Part shown: positions 55,845 through 64,000 of the stretch, piece by piece
How positions within the stretch are numbered: position 1 is the stretch's first letter
How the letters are laid out: each line of letters opens with the position of its first letter
Assembly (NCBI GenBank): GCA_902779085.1
Contig: CACYZY010000003.1
Location: 62,001-126,000 of the forward strand
DNA length: 64,000 nt
DNA from: an uncultured Bacteroidales bacterium
GTDB taxonomy: Bacteria; Bacteroidota; Bacteroidia; Bacteroidales; Bacteroidaceae
Reading direction: 5' to 3'
The notes under the pieces: generated by a model
The model's database searches: none
Told to the model about the DNA's origin: nothing
The model's input: only the letters and a program-made list of their open reading frames with translations
Translations under genes and position numbers: made by a program

Positions 55845-56804
55845 ATGGGATTTTTCGGATTATTCTCTAAAGAAAAGAAAGAAACTTTGGACAAGGGCTT
55901 GCAGAAAACCAAAGAGAGTGTTTTTGGTAAGTTAGCTCGTGCCGTTGCTGGCAAATCTAAGGTGGATGACGAAGTGCTCGACAACCTCGAGGAGGTGCTT
56001 ATCACATCTGATGTGGGCGTGGAAACTACATTGAAGATTATTGAACGCATTGAACGACGTGCTGCACAAGATAAATACATGAACACATCTGAACTCAATG
56101 AAATCCTCAGGTCTGAAATCTCTGCGTTACTCATTGAAAATAACACTGACGACGTTGACGATTTTGAGGCTCCGCTTAGTAATAAACCTTACGTCATTAT
56201 GGTTGTAGGCGTCAATGGAGTAGGTAAGACTACTACAATAGGCAAAATAGCTTATCAATTCAAGAAAGCTGGCAAGAAGGTCTATCTGGGTGCTGCTGAC
56301 ACTTTTAGAGCTGCAGCTATTGAGCAACTACAAATATGGGGCGATCGTGTTGGTGTGCCAGTCATCAAGCAACAGATGGGCTCGGATCCTGCCTCTGTGG
56401 CATTTGATACATTGAGTTCTGCTGTTTCTAATGATGCCGATGTGGTGATTATTGATACAGCAGGTCGATTACATAATAAAATTGGTCTGATGAACGAGCT
56501 TACCAAAATCAAGAATGTTATGAAGAAGGTTGTGCCTGATGCTCCACAAGAAGTACTGTTAGTGCTTGATGGTTCTACTGGGCAGAATGCTTTCGAGCAG
56601 GCTAGACAATTCACCAAAGCAACTGAAGTGACTGCTATGGCAGTTACTAAGTTGGATGGAACGGCAAAAGGTGGTGTAGTAATTGGCATTTCCGACCAGT
56701 TTAAGATACCAGTAAAATATATTGGATTGGGTGAAGGTATGGAAGACCTGCAAGTATTCCGTAGAGACGAGTTTGTCGATTCTCTATTTGGTGAAGTAAA
56801 ATGA
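55845..56804 (+). CDS. ftsY: Signal recognition particle receptor
   Basis: 319 residues, the short form with a small N-terminal region and an NG GTPase. It receives ribosome-SRP complexes at the inner membrane for co-translational insertion. Seen: the membrane-binding start MGFFGLFSKEKK, G1 GVNGVGKTT (122-130), DTFRAAA, DTAGRLHNK and TKLDGTAKGG. Compared with E. coli FtsY the acidic A domain is absent, usual in this phylum. Its TGA overlaps the rimO ATG (ATGA), so the two are translationally coupled. Confidence 0.97.
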   Translation: MGFFGLFSKEKKETLDKGLQKTKESVFGKLARAVAGKSKVDDEVLDNLEEVLITSDVGVETTLKIIERIERRAAQDKYMNTSELNEILRSEISALLIENNTDDVDDFEAPLSNKPYVIMVVGVNGVGKTTTIGKIAYQFKKAGKKVYLGAADTFRAAAIEQLQIWGDRVGVPVIKQQMGSDPASVAFDTLSSAVSNDADVVIIDTAGRLHNKIGLMNELTKIKNVMKKVVPDAPQEVLLVLDGSTGQNAFEQARQFTKATEVTAMAVTKLDGTAKGGVVIGISDQFKIPVKYIGLGEGMEDLQVFRRDEFVDSLFGEVK

Positions 56805-58099
56805 GGAAAAAAGACATAGATATCATTACATTAGGCTGTTCAAAGAATTTAGTGGATTCAGAAAGGCTGATGGGAATGCTCAAAGCAGCAGGTTTTAACC
56901 CCACTCATGATCCCACAACTCCAAAAGCTAAGATTGCCGTTATAAACACCTGTGGCTTTATTGGCGATGCTAAAGAAGAATCTGTCAACATGATATTGGA
57001 TTTTGTGCAGGCCAAACAAGAGGGCAGAATATCGAAGTTATATGTGATGGGCTGTCTTTCACAAAGATATAGAAATGAACTTCAAAAAGAAATACCCGAA
57101 GTTGACAAATTCTATGGAAAATTCGACTGGACTGGACTCATATCGGATTTGGGCGCCACTGAGCGCAAAAATCTTTGTGGAGAGCGTTTGCTTACTACTC
57201 CTAAACACTATGCTTACCTCAAAATTTCTGAAGGATGCGATAGGCATTGTTCCTATTGTGCCATTCCAATTATCACAGGTGCACATCATTCACGTCCTAT
57301 AGAGGAAATTCTGGCAGAAGTGAGCAATTTGGTTGCGCAAGGTGTAAAAGAGTTTCAGATTATTGCCCAAGAACTCACCTATTATGGCATCGATCTCTAT
57401 CAAAAACAAATGATAGCAGAATTGATTGAAAAAATTGCACAAGTACCTGGAGTTGAATGGATAAGACTTCATTATGCCTATCCTTCACATTTCCCTTTGG
57501 AGCTATTAGAAGTTATGCGTAAGTATCCCAATATCTGTCGTTATCTCGATATTGCCTTACAACATATAAGTGATCATATGCTGGACCTAATGCATCGCCA
57601 TGTTACTAAGTCAGAGACCTATCAGTTGATTGATACTATGCGCAAGGAAGTGCCAGGCATACATATTCGTACGACACTGATGGTGGGACATCCAGGAGAA
57701 ACAGAAACAGACTTTGAAGAACTCAAGCAGTTCGTTAGGGATATGAAGTTCGATAGGATGGGGGCATTTGCATATTCAGAGGAAGAAGGTACTTATGCTG
57801 CTATATATTACGAAGATGCTATTCCACAAGAGGTAAAGCAACAAAGGCTAGACGAATTGATGGCCATCCAACAAGAAATATCTGCAGAGTTGAATAATGC
57901 AAAGGTAGGACAGGTTTTGAAGGTGATAATCGACAGAGAAGAAGGTGAATACTATGTAGGGCGTACTGAATTTGATTCGCCAGAAGTTGATCCTGAAGTG
58001 CTCATTACAAAAACAGGTAAAAAACTTCAAATTGGAGTTTTTTGTCAAGTTAGAATTACTTCTGCCGAAGATTATGATCTATTTGGTCAAATTCTGTGA
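56801..58099 (+). CDS. rimO: Ribosomal protein S12 methylthiotransferase
   Basis: 432 residues: an N-terminal UPF0004 domain with Cys13, Cys51 and Cys85 for one iron-sulfur cluster, the radical SAM motif CDRHCSYC (Cys146, Cys150, Cys153) and a C-terminal TRAM domain (about 368-432). It adds a methylthio group to an aspartate of ribosomal protein S12. LGCSKNLVDSE at the N-terminus and the block DKFYGKFDW separate it from MiaB. Coupled to ftsY by a 4-bp overlap. Confidence 0.95.
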   Translation: MRKKDIDIITLGCSKNLVDSERLMGMLKAAGFNPTHDPTTPKAKIAVINTCGFIGDAKEESVNMILDFVQAKQEGRISKLYVMGCLSQRYRNELQKEIPEVDKFYGKFDWTGLISDLGATERKNLCGERLLTTPKHYAYLKISEGCDRHCSYCAIPIITGAHHSRPIEEILAEVSNLVAQGVKEFQIIAQELTYYGIDLYQKQMIAELIEKIAQVPGVEWIRLHYAYPSHFPLELLEVMRKYPNICRYLDIALQHISDHMLDLMHRHVTKSETYQLIDTMRKEVPGIHIRTTLMVGHPGETETDFEELKQFVRDMKFDRMGAFAYSEEEGTYAAIYYEDAIPQEVKQQRLDELMAIQQEISAELNNAKVGQVLKVIIDREEGEYYVGRTEFDSPEVDPEVLITKTGKKLQIGVFCQVRITSAEDYDLFGQIL

Positions 58100-58183
58100 T
58101 TTTTTTGACAAAACATTTTCAAATTTTCGAAGAAATCGCTTATTTTACAAGCTGAAAAAGTTATTTCTTTATTTCTGTATACC

Positions 58184-58456
58184 GTGAATAACAAGGAATT
58201 TATTGCAGAATTGTCTCGCAGAAGTGAAAATTCATCCAAAGATGTGGCTGATTTAATATTCACTTTAACACAGATTATGACAGAAAAATGGCAAAACAAC
58301 GATAGCATAGCCATTCAGAACTTTGGCGCTTTCGAAGTTAGGAAAAAATTAGAACGTATATCTGTCAATCCTATTTCCAAGCAACGTTTGCTGGTCCCCC
58401 CAAAATTAGTACTTACTTTCAGACCAAGTAATATTTTGAAAGATAAATTCAAATAA
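58184..58456 (+). CDS. HU/IHF-family DNA-binding protein (GTG start)
   Basis: 90 residues with the HU fold: an N-terminal helix pair (NNKEFIAELSRRSENSSKDV), IQNFGAFEV at 44-52, the beta-arm with Asn62-Pro63 (the intercalating proline of HU and IHF) and a basic end. It bends or packages DNA. The reading frame has no ATG near the N-terminus; the GTG at 58184 gives a standard start. It is more diverged than a main HU. It ends 5 bp before the HU-LysM gene, so the two are almost surely co-expressed. It lies 84 bp after rimO. Confidence 0.88.
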   Translation: MNNKEFIAELSRRSENSSKDVADLIFTLTQIMTEKWQNNDSIAIQNFGAFEVRKKLERISVNPISKQRLLVPPKLVLTFRPSNILKDKFK

Positions 58457-58461
58457 ATACG

Positions 58462-59898
58462 ATGAATGAAAAACTAAACATACAGAATCTAACAGACGAA
58501 TTAGCTGAGAACTATGGCATTAACAAAAAAGATGCCGAGACTTTTGTCAAAGAATTCTTCTCTGTAATAGAAGAGGGGCTTGAAAAAGACAAATACGTTA
58601 AGATTAAAGGTTTTGGTACCTTCAAACTAATAGAAGTTGACAGTCGTGAAAGTATTAATGTAAATACAGGCGAACGAATTGAGATACAAGGGCATACTAA
58701 AGTTACATTTACTCCTGATTCCATTATTAAAGAAGCCGTTAATAAACCCTTCTCTGCTTTTCAAACGGTGGTACTTGAAGAAGGCGTGACTATTGATGCT
58801 CCTGAAGAAAATCTGGTGGATGCTCTCTCTGATGAAATGCCCGATGAGGAGAATATCAATCAGGAAGATAGTATCACTAAAGTTAAAGTTGTAGATGAAA
58901 GACATGTTACTGATGGGGAAGTTTCTGAGACACCAGAGCCTGAGACAATTCCTATAGAAGAGGTTGAGAAGCCAGTTGAAGAGTCTATCATTGAGGGACC
59001 GTCTATGGATATTCAAGATAAAACGAAGGTGGAAGTTGGTCCGGTGGCAGAGAGACTCGCAGAGGTAGAGACTGTGGTTGTGGTTCCTGTTTCTGAAGAA
59101 CCTGCATCAGAAGAATCTGCTGACATTCAAATTTTACCAATATTCGACGACGAGGCTATCAAGAAAAAAGACCAACCTGTAAGTCATCAGCAAGAAGTAA
59201 TAGCCCTGAAGCTAACTGAAGAAAAGCGTAAGGAAATATCTAGAAAAGCCGAGAATTCATCAACCCCTTATATGATGTTTCTGGCAGTTCTTCTTGTTAT
59301 GATCTGCTTAGGCATATTGGCATATGTATATTACCCTGATTTGGTAAAAAAAGAAGATAGTCCTTTAATAAGTACATCTTCTCAAACCAGCTCTTTTAAA
59401 CAATCGACAGAAGAAATTGAGGAAACACCTTTTGGAGAGCCTTCATCTGAAAATGCCACCTTAACAACAGAAGAACAGGTGCAACAACCTAAAAAAGAGG
59501 TGACAGAACCTATAACGGTGAGGGAAGAATATGTCCCTAAGGTTGCTGAGCAACCAGCTGATATTTCTTCCACGCAAGCAGTAGTTCCTGCAAACACACA
59601 GTCTCAAGCAGTTTCAACCCCTAAAACTGTTTCGAAGCCAGCTACTCATGTATCTACCCCTAGAACTACATCTAACACGACCACATTTAAACTGGGTAAT
59701 ACAGAATATGTAGTTAATGGTTTGATAGAGGAGCATGTCCTTCAAAAAGGTGAAACACTTTTTGCTCTTTCAAGAAAATACTATAATGCCAACTCAAAGT
59801 ATATCTTTATCGTAGAGTTTAATAGAGACGTTATAAAAGATCCTGATAATGTGCCCGTGGGCACCAAACTTAAAATACCAAGAGTTGTGAAGAAGTAG
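58462..59898 (+). CDS. Membrane protein joining an HU-like DNA-binding domain to a periplasmic LysM domain
   Basis: 478 residues. Residues 3-92 are an HU/IHF domain (YVKIKGFGTFKLIEV with GFGTF at 50-54). The DNA-intercalating proline is not present: INVNTGER occupies the usual NPQTG position. Then come an acidic, proline-rich linker (about 95-265), one membrane helix (about 268-290, FLAVLLVMICLGILAYVYY), a Ser/Thr/Pro-rich linker and a LysM domain (about 424-474, VLQKGETLFALSRKYY ... PVGTKLKIPR). With the N-terminus inside and the LysM outside, it could bind DNA and peptidoglycan at once. The linkers are Pro/Glu-rich inside and Ser/Thr/Pro-rich outside. It follows an HU gene by 5 bp and ends in a terminator. 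Confidence 0.9.
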   Translation: MNEKLNIQNLTDELAENYGINKKDAETFVKEFFSVIEEGLEKDKYVKIKGFGTFKLIEVDSRESINVNTGERIEIQGHTKVTFTPDSIIKEAVNKPFSAFQTVVLEEGVTIDAPEENLVDALSDEMPDEENINQEDSITKVKVVDERHVTDGEVSETPEPETIPIEEVEKPVEESIIEGPSMDIQDKTKVEVGPVAERLAEVETVVVVPVSEEPASEESADIQILPIFDDEAIKKKDQPVSHQQEVIALKLTEEKRKEISRKAENSSTPYMMFLAVLLVMICLGILAYVYYPDLVKKEDSPLISTSSQTSSFKQSTEEIEETPFGEPSSENATLTTEEQVQQPKKEVTEPITVREEYVPKVAEQPADISSTQAVVPANTQSQAVSTPKTVSKPATHVSTPRTTSNTTTFKLGNTEYVVNGLIEEHVLQKGETLFALSRKYYNANSKYIFIVEFNRDVIKDPDNVPVGTKLKIPRVVKK

Positions 59899-59922
59899 CC
59901 TTTATGGGTTACTTCTTTTTTA
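59890..59922 (+). terminator. Intrinsic terminator overlapping the HU-LysM stop codon
   Basis: AAGAAGTAGCC (59890-59900) pairs with GGTTACTTCTT (59907-59917, one G-U pair), followed by a T run. The stop TAG lies within the 5' arm. Confidence 0.85.
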
Positions 59923-60016
59923 TGAAATGATAAACAGTATAAAAGTAGATTAAACTGAACATTTTATTAGTTTTTTTAATACAAAATAGTTGGTAGGCTT
60001 GGCCTAAAGCAGTATT

Positions 60017-60050
60017 TTTGAGCCCAAATTAAAACAAACGTATAATTTTG
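60017..60050 (+). promoter_or_regulatory. Promoter for the moxR/Bat operon
   Basis: TTTG at 60017-60020, a 22-bp spacer and TAATTTTG at 60043-60050, 10 bp before the moxR ATG, so the leader is very short. Confidence 0.6.
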
Positions 60051-60060
60051 ATATAAAACT

Positions 60061-61056
60061 ATGGCAGATTCAATTAATATCCGTGAACTGAACGAACGGA
60101 TTGAGAACAAAAGCGCATTCATTACGCATCTTACTACTGGCATGAACCAGACGATAGTAGGGCAGAAACACTTAATAGAATCTTTATTGATTGGCTTGCT
60201 TTCTGATGGACACGTGTTGTTGGAAGGTGTGCCTGGTTTGGCAAAGACTTTGGCCATCAAGACTCTGGCATCGCTGATTGATGCAAAATACAGCCGTATT
60301 CAGTTTACACCTGACTTGTTGCCTGCCGATGTAATCGGTACTATGGTATATAGCCAAAAAGATGAAGTGTTCCAGGTAAAACAAGGCCCTGTATTTGCCA
60401 ACTTTGTGCTGGCAGATGAAATCAACCGTGCTCCAGCTAAGGTGCAGAGTGCTTTGTTGGAGGCCATGCAAGAACGCCAAGTAACAATTGGAAGTGAAAC
60501 ATTTAAGTTGCCAGAACCTTTCCTTGTATTAGCTACTCAAAATCCTATCGAGCAGGAGGGTACTTATCAGCTGCCTGAGGCACAGGTGGATCGTTTCATG
60601 CTGAAGGTAGTTATTGACTATCCAAAGCTAGACGAAGAAAGATTGATTATTCGTCAAAATATCAATGGCGAACGGACCAATATTTTACCTGTGCTTTCTG
60701 CACAAGAAATCATAGAAGCCCGCAAATTAGTTCGTGAAGTATATGTCGACGAAAAGATAGAACAGTATATATTAGATATCGTGTTTGCATCTCGTTATCC
60801 AGAGCAGTATGGTTTGGACAAACTGAAAGGCATGATTAGCTTTGGAGGTTCGCCGCGTGCTTCTATCAACCTAGCTCTCGCAGCTCGCAGTTATGCATTT
60901 ATCAAGCATCGCGGCTACCTCATTCCTGAAGATGTTCGTGCTGTGGCTCACGATGTTATGCGCCACCGTATTGGACTGTCATACGAGGCAGAGGCAAGCA
61001 ACCTAACTGCTGACGAGATTGTAAGCATGATATTGGATGAGGTAAAAGTACCTTAA
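60061..61056 (+). CDS. MoxR-family AAA+ ATPase
   Basis: 331 residues. MoxR signature Walker A GVPGLAKT (56-63), Walker B VLADEINR (Asp119, Glu120), sensor 1 ATQNPIEQEGTY (Asn161) and the following LPEAQVDRF with arginine 178. MoxR ATPases act as chaperones that activate VWA-domain proteins. It heads an operon with DUF58, a membrane protein and a VWA protein (Bat type). It starts 10 bp after its promoter -7 box, so translation initiates near the 5' end. Confidence 0.94.
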   Translation: MADSINIRELNERIENKSAFITHLTTGMNQTIVGQKHLIESLLIGLLSDGHVLLEGVPGLAKTLAIKTLASLIDAKYSRIQFTPDLLPADVIGTMVYSQKDEVFQVKQGPVFANFVLADEINRAPAKVQSALLEAMQERQVTIGSETFKLPEPFLVLATQNPIEQEGTYQLPEAQVDRFMLKVVIDYPKLDEERLIIRQNINGERTNILPVLSAQEIIEARKLVREVYVDEKIEQYILDIVFASRYPEQYGLDKLKGMISFGGSPRASINLALAARSYAFIKHRGYLIPEDVRAVAHDVMRHRIGLSYEAEASNLTADEIVSMILDEVKVP

Positions 61057-61074
61057 GAACAAGCTTTTCAGCTT

Positions 61075-61944
61075 ATGGAAACTACCGAGTTATTAAAGCG
61101 AGTCCGCCGTATTGAAATCAAGACCCGTGGATTGTCTAACAATATCTTTGCTGGCGAATACCATTCAGCCTTTAAGGGTAGGGGTATGGCATTCTCCGAA
61201 GTGCGTGAGTATCAGTATGGTGATGACATTCGTGATATCGACTGGAACGTGACTGCACGTTTCCACAAGCCTTATGTTAAGGTGTTTGAGGAAGAACGTG
61301 AGCTTACGGTGATGTTGCTGGTAGATGTTTCCGGAAGTCTGGATTTCGGCACTGTAAAGCAGATGAAGCGTGACATGGTTACTGAGATTGCTGCTACCTT
61401 GGCTTTTTCTGCAATGCAGAACAACGATAAGATAGGTGTCATTTTCTTCTCAGATAAGATTGAAAAGTTCATCCCACCTAAGAAAGGCAGAAAACACATT
61501 CTATATATCATCAGGGAACTGATTGACTTTCATCCTGAAAGCAAAAAGACTGACATTGGAATGGGGTTGCAATACCTTACCAATGTAATGAAACGCCGAT
61601 GCACAGCTTTTGTGCTATCGGATTTCATTGACCGCAAGGACTTCAAGAATGCTATGACCATAGCAAACCAGAAACACGACGTGGTGGCATTGCAAGTATA
61701 TGATCGTCGCCTTGAAGAGTTGCCAGCAGTAGGACTGATGAAGATAAAAGATGCAGAAACAGGGATAGAACAATGGATTGATACCTCGTCGAAAGCTGTG
61801 CGTAAAGCCCACCACGACTGGTGGATAGCACAAAAGACAGCACTTGACGATGTGTTCCAGAAAAGTAATGTAGATAGCGTGTCCATTCGTACTGATCAGG
61901 ACTATGTTAAATCCCTAATGAGTTTGTTTGCACAACGAAACTAA
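61075..61944 (+). CDS. DUF58 domain protein
   Basis: 289 residues. The DUF58 block EYQYGDDIRDIDWNVTARF (46-64) is present. A VWA-like fold follows, with DVSGSLDFG at 84-92 as the metal-ion site. Cytoplasmic, no membrane helix. Known: DUF58 proteins are partners of MoxR ATPases and may be their client. Gap to moxR is 18 bp and to the next gene 9 bp. Confidence 0.94.
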   Translation: METTELLKRVRRIEIKTRGLSNNIFAGEYHSAFKGRGMAFSEVREYQYGDDIRDIDWNVTARFHKPYVKVFEEERELTVMLLVDVSGSLDFGTVKQMKRDMVTEIAATLAFSAMQNNDKIGVIFFSDKIEKFIPPKKGRKHILYIIRELIDFHPESKKTDIGMGLQYLTNVMKRRCTAFVLSDFIDRKDFKNAMTIANQKHDVVALQVYDRRLEELPAVGLMKIKDAETGIEQWIDTSSKAVRKAHHDWWIAQKTALDDVFQKSNVDSVSIRTDQDYVKSLMSLFAQRN

Positions 61945-61953
61945 GTGTAAGAA

Positions 61954-63027
61954 ATGAAAAAGAGACTATTAGTTGTATTGATATATATAACCTGCCTTCT
62001 GTTGCCTGCAACAGCACAGGTGTCTGTAGAGGCATCCATCGACTCGTTAGAGCTGCTGATAGGTGAACAGGCTCATATTACTCTACAGGTATCGCTAGAT
62101 GCTGACAGACACTTGCAGCTACCCATCTATCCAGACACACTTGTAAGGGGGGTTGAAGTGTTGGATATAGCAACGCCTGATACGCAGTACATCAACGACA
62201 ATAAGCGCATGCTCATTAAAGAAGTGTATACGATTACTTCGTTCGATTCTGCATTGTATTACCTGCCCCCAATGGAGGTTAAAGTAGAGGAAGATACATA
62301 TAAATCCAATCCATTAGCTCTTAAGGTGATGACAATGCCTGTTGACACTTTGCATCCTGAACAATTCTTTGGCCCCAAAGATGTGATGAAACCTGATTTC
62401 GTGTGGGCGGACTGGTATGGTATTATTGCTTGCGTCGTACTATGGGTGCCTGCCATATTCTTATTGTTTTATCTTATTAAACGCTTCCGTGACAATCAGC
62501 CTATCATCCGCAAGGTGAAGATAGAACCAAAGTTACCACCTCATCAAGAAGCCATGCAGGAGATTGATCGAATTCGCAACGAGAAAGTATGGCAACACGG
62601 TTTACAAAAGGAGTATTATACCCAACTTACAGACACGTTGCGTAATTATATAGAAAGGCGATTCGGTTTTAGGGCATTAGAGATGACCACTGACCAGATA
62701 ATCGACCGTCTCGAGAGCATTCACGATGCCGAAGCTATGAGAGAATTACGTTCATTACTGCAAACGGCTGATCTCGTGAAATTTGCAAAGTTTATCCCTA
62801 TGATGAATGAAAACGATGCCAACCTATTGAATGCTGTTAATTTCATTAATGAGACTCGTGAGGCCGAAGATCCTAATGCCAAACACGAACCCACAGAAAT
62901 CACCATTGTTGAGAAGCGACCACTCCGTACCAAGATACTCTTGGGCTTAGGAATTGCACTCATTTCTATCTTCTTGATTGGATCATTGGTGTATGTTAGT
63001 ATGGAATTGTATAATAATTTAGCATAA
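61954..63027 (+). CDS. Membrane protein of the Bat operon (BatD/DUF4381-like)
   Basis: 357 residues with a signal peptide (cut near ATA-QVS), a periplasmic domain (about 24-150) with the BatD-like opening VSVEASIDSLELLIGEQAH, one membrane helix (about 155-175), a cytoplasmic domain (about 178-328) with the ADLVKFAKFIPMMNEND block seen in DUF4381-like proteins, and a last helix (about 329-352). It is always found with moxR and VWA genes in Bacteroidota. Its exact role is not known. Start ATG 61954 is 9 bp after DUF58. Confidence 0.85.
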   Translation: MKKRLLVVLIYITCLLLPATAQVSVEASIDSLELLIGEQAHITLQVSLDADRHLQLPIYPDTLVRGVEVLDIATPDTQYINDNKRMLIKEVYTITSFDSALYYLPPMEVKVEEDTYKSNPLALKVMTMPVDTLHPEQFFGPKDVMKPDFVWADWYGIIACVVLWVPAIFLLFYLIKRFRDNQPIIRKVKIEPKLPPHQEAMQEIDRIRNEKVWQHGLQKEYYTQLTDTLRNYIERRFGFRALEMTTDQIIDRLESIHDAEAMRELRSLLQTADLVKFAKFIPMMNENDANLLNAVNFINETREAEDPNAKHEPTEITIVEKRPLRTKILLGLGIALISIFLIGSLVYVSMELYNNLA

Positions 63028-63036
63028 AGTGAGATA

Positions 63037-64000
63037 ATGGTTTTTGCTGATAGTGGATATTTGTTTTTGTTGCTCCTGCTCATTCCTCTTATTGTGGGGT
63101 ATGTGCTGAGTCGTAAGAAGGCAGATGCGTCATTGCAGATCTCTGACGCTTCAGTCTACGCCCATGCGCCAAAATCTTACAAAAACTACCTAATACACGT
63201 ACCATTCATTCTTAGGATGCTGGCGTTGGCTTTGCTCATCATGGTTTTGGCTCGCCCACAAACCACCAATAGCTGGCAAAATAGCGAGATGGAGGGTATT
63301 GATATTATGCTGGCGATAGACGTGTCCACCAGTATGTTGGCAGAGGACCTAAAGCCTAATCGATTAGAAGCTGCAAAACAGGTGGCTGCTGAGTTTATCA
63401 ACGGTCGTCCTAATGACAATATAGGCATTACATTGTTTGCTGGGGAGAGTTTCACCCAATGCCCGTTAACCGTAGATCATACAGTACTGCTTAATCTTAT
63501 CAAAGACGTACAATGCGGATTTATCGAAGACGGAACTGCAATAGGAATGGGCATCGCTAATGCCGTGAGTCGTTTGAAAGAGAGTAAGGCAAAGTCGAAG
63601 GTAGTTATTACACTGACTGATGGAACCAACAACAGTGGCGACATTTCGCCTCTTACAGCTGCAGAAATTGCTAAGAGCTTCGGTATCAGGGTCTATACTA
63701 TCGGTGTGGGGACCAATGGTATGGCTCCATATCCTTACCAGGTAGGAGGCACTGTACAGTATGTCAACTTGCCTGTAGAGATTGATGAGAAGATGCTGAG
63801 TGAGATTGCTAGCATTACACAAGGTAACTATTTCCGTGCCACTAGCAACTCAAAGTTGGAGGAAGTATATCAGGAAATCGATAAGTTGGAAAAGACCAAA
63901 CTCAATGTTCGTCAGTTTAGTAAACGTGATGAGAAGTACGAGTGGTTTGCTTTGGCAGCATTACTATGTGTTTTGCTGGAAATACTACTGCGCAATTCCA
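63037..64000 (+). CDS. batA: VWA-domain membrane protein of the Bat operon (BatA-like), 3' end outside window
   Basis: The frame opens at ATG 63037, 9 bp after the previous gene, and stays open to the window edge (321 complete codons), so only the very end is missing. Order seen: a helix at about 7-24, a second at 57-72 (LRMLALALLIMVLARPQ), then a VWA domain with a complete MIDAS: DVSTS (Asp95, Ser97, Ser99), DGTAIG (Thr167) and TDGTNNSG (Asp195). A third helix starts near 305 (WFALAALLCVLLEI). Known: BatA of Bacteroides fragilis is part of an aerotolerance operon; VWA domains bind partner proteins through a metal ion. MoxR and DUF58 upstream fit that system. Confidence 0.93.
   Translation, partial: MVFADSGYLFLLLLLIPLIVGYVLSRKKADASLQISDASVYAHAPKSYKNYLIHVPFILRMLALALLIMVLARPQTTNSWQNSEMEGIDIMLAIDVSTSMLAEDLKPNRLEAAKQVAAEFINGRPNDNIGITLFAGESFTQCPLTVDHTVLLNLIKDVQCGFIEDGTAIGMGIANAVSRLKESKAKSKVVITLTDGTNNSGDISPLTAAEIAKSFGIRVYTIGVGTNGMAPYPYQVGGTVQYVNLPVEIDEKMLSEIASITQGNYFRATSNSKLEEVYQEIDKLEKTKLNVRQFSKRDEKYEWFALAALLCVLLEILLRNS

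Noticed and set aside
58462-58740. Frameshift between a normal HU gene and a separate LysM gene.
   Set aside because: The frame is continuous over 478 codons, with a well-formed linker and membrane helix, so it is one gene in this sequence.

Overview
The window looks like chromosomal DNA from a member of the Bacteroidota, most likely order Bacteroidales and probably close to Prevotella (the family-level call is inference). Three things support this. Neighbourhoods are typical of the group: rpmB-rpmG-DUF4295-ftsY-rimO, gyrA followed by TPR genes, and a moxR/DUF58/VWA (Bat) cluster. Many upstream regions carry the Bacteroidota-type promoter, a -33 TTTG-like box about 19-22 bp before TAnnTTTG. 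Shine-Dalgarno sequences are almost absent. I see no phage, insertion sequence, CRISPR array or rRNA. Most of the window is ordinary core genome.

Layout. 1-6.9 kb: the 5' end of a secreted family 3 glycosidase, divergent from a 1,937-residue helicase-nuclease of the DUF4011 class, then a secreted metallo-beta-lactamase-fold protein. 7-19.2 kb: an EamA exporter, a hotdog thioesterase, fabD, an unknown membrane protein, a HAD phosphatase with a short MFS protein, dgkA coupled to an RSH-family (p)ppGpp gene, a small winged-helix gene, a membrane-anchored metallophosphatase, a DUF4301 gene coupled to purT, a candidate small RNA and a YccF protein. 19.2-28.8 kb: tRNA-Val, a CPA1 antiporter, a four-gene TolC/HlyD/ABC-2/ABC-2 export operon with no ATPase gene, a patatin-like phospholipase fused to an outer-membrane barrel, and two tandem tRNA-Arg genes. 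28.8-39 kb: htpG, clpC, gyrA and two paralogous secreted TPR proteins. 39-54.3 kb: GNAT, a HAD-DUF3667 fusion and an M3 peptidase lipoprotein as one operon; ligA, dapA, DUF4332, a double DUF1080 lipoprotein, a TamB-like protein and tsaD. 54.4-64 kb: cinA-like amidase, ribosomal proteins L28 and L33, DUF4295, ftsY, rimO, two HU-family genes, and the start of a moxR-DUF58-membrane protein-batA operon that runs off the window.

The most unusual items are: a protein with an HU-like DNA-binding domain, one membrane helix and a periplasmic LysM domain, placed 5 bp after a second HU-like gene (a possible nucleoid-to-cell-wall tether); the HAD-DUF3667 fusion; two intergenic arrays that both have three degenerate units at exactly 22 bp; a promoter-plus-terminator unit that may encode a small RNA of about 95 nt; an RSH protein whose HD hydrolase motifs look destroyed; and a TamB gene whose N-terminal anchor has no usual start codon.

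Several starts were moved inward from the longest open frame because a promoter or tRNA lies inside the longer version, or because a signal peptide only begins at the later start. Gene names rest on remembered family motifs; no database search was run.
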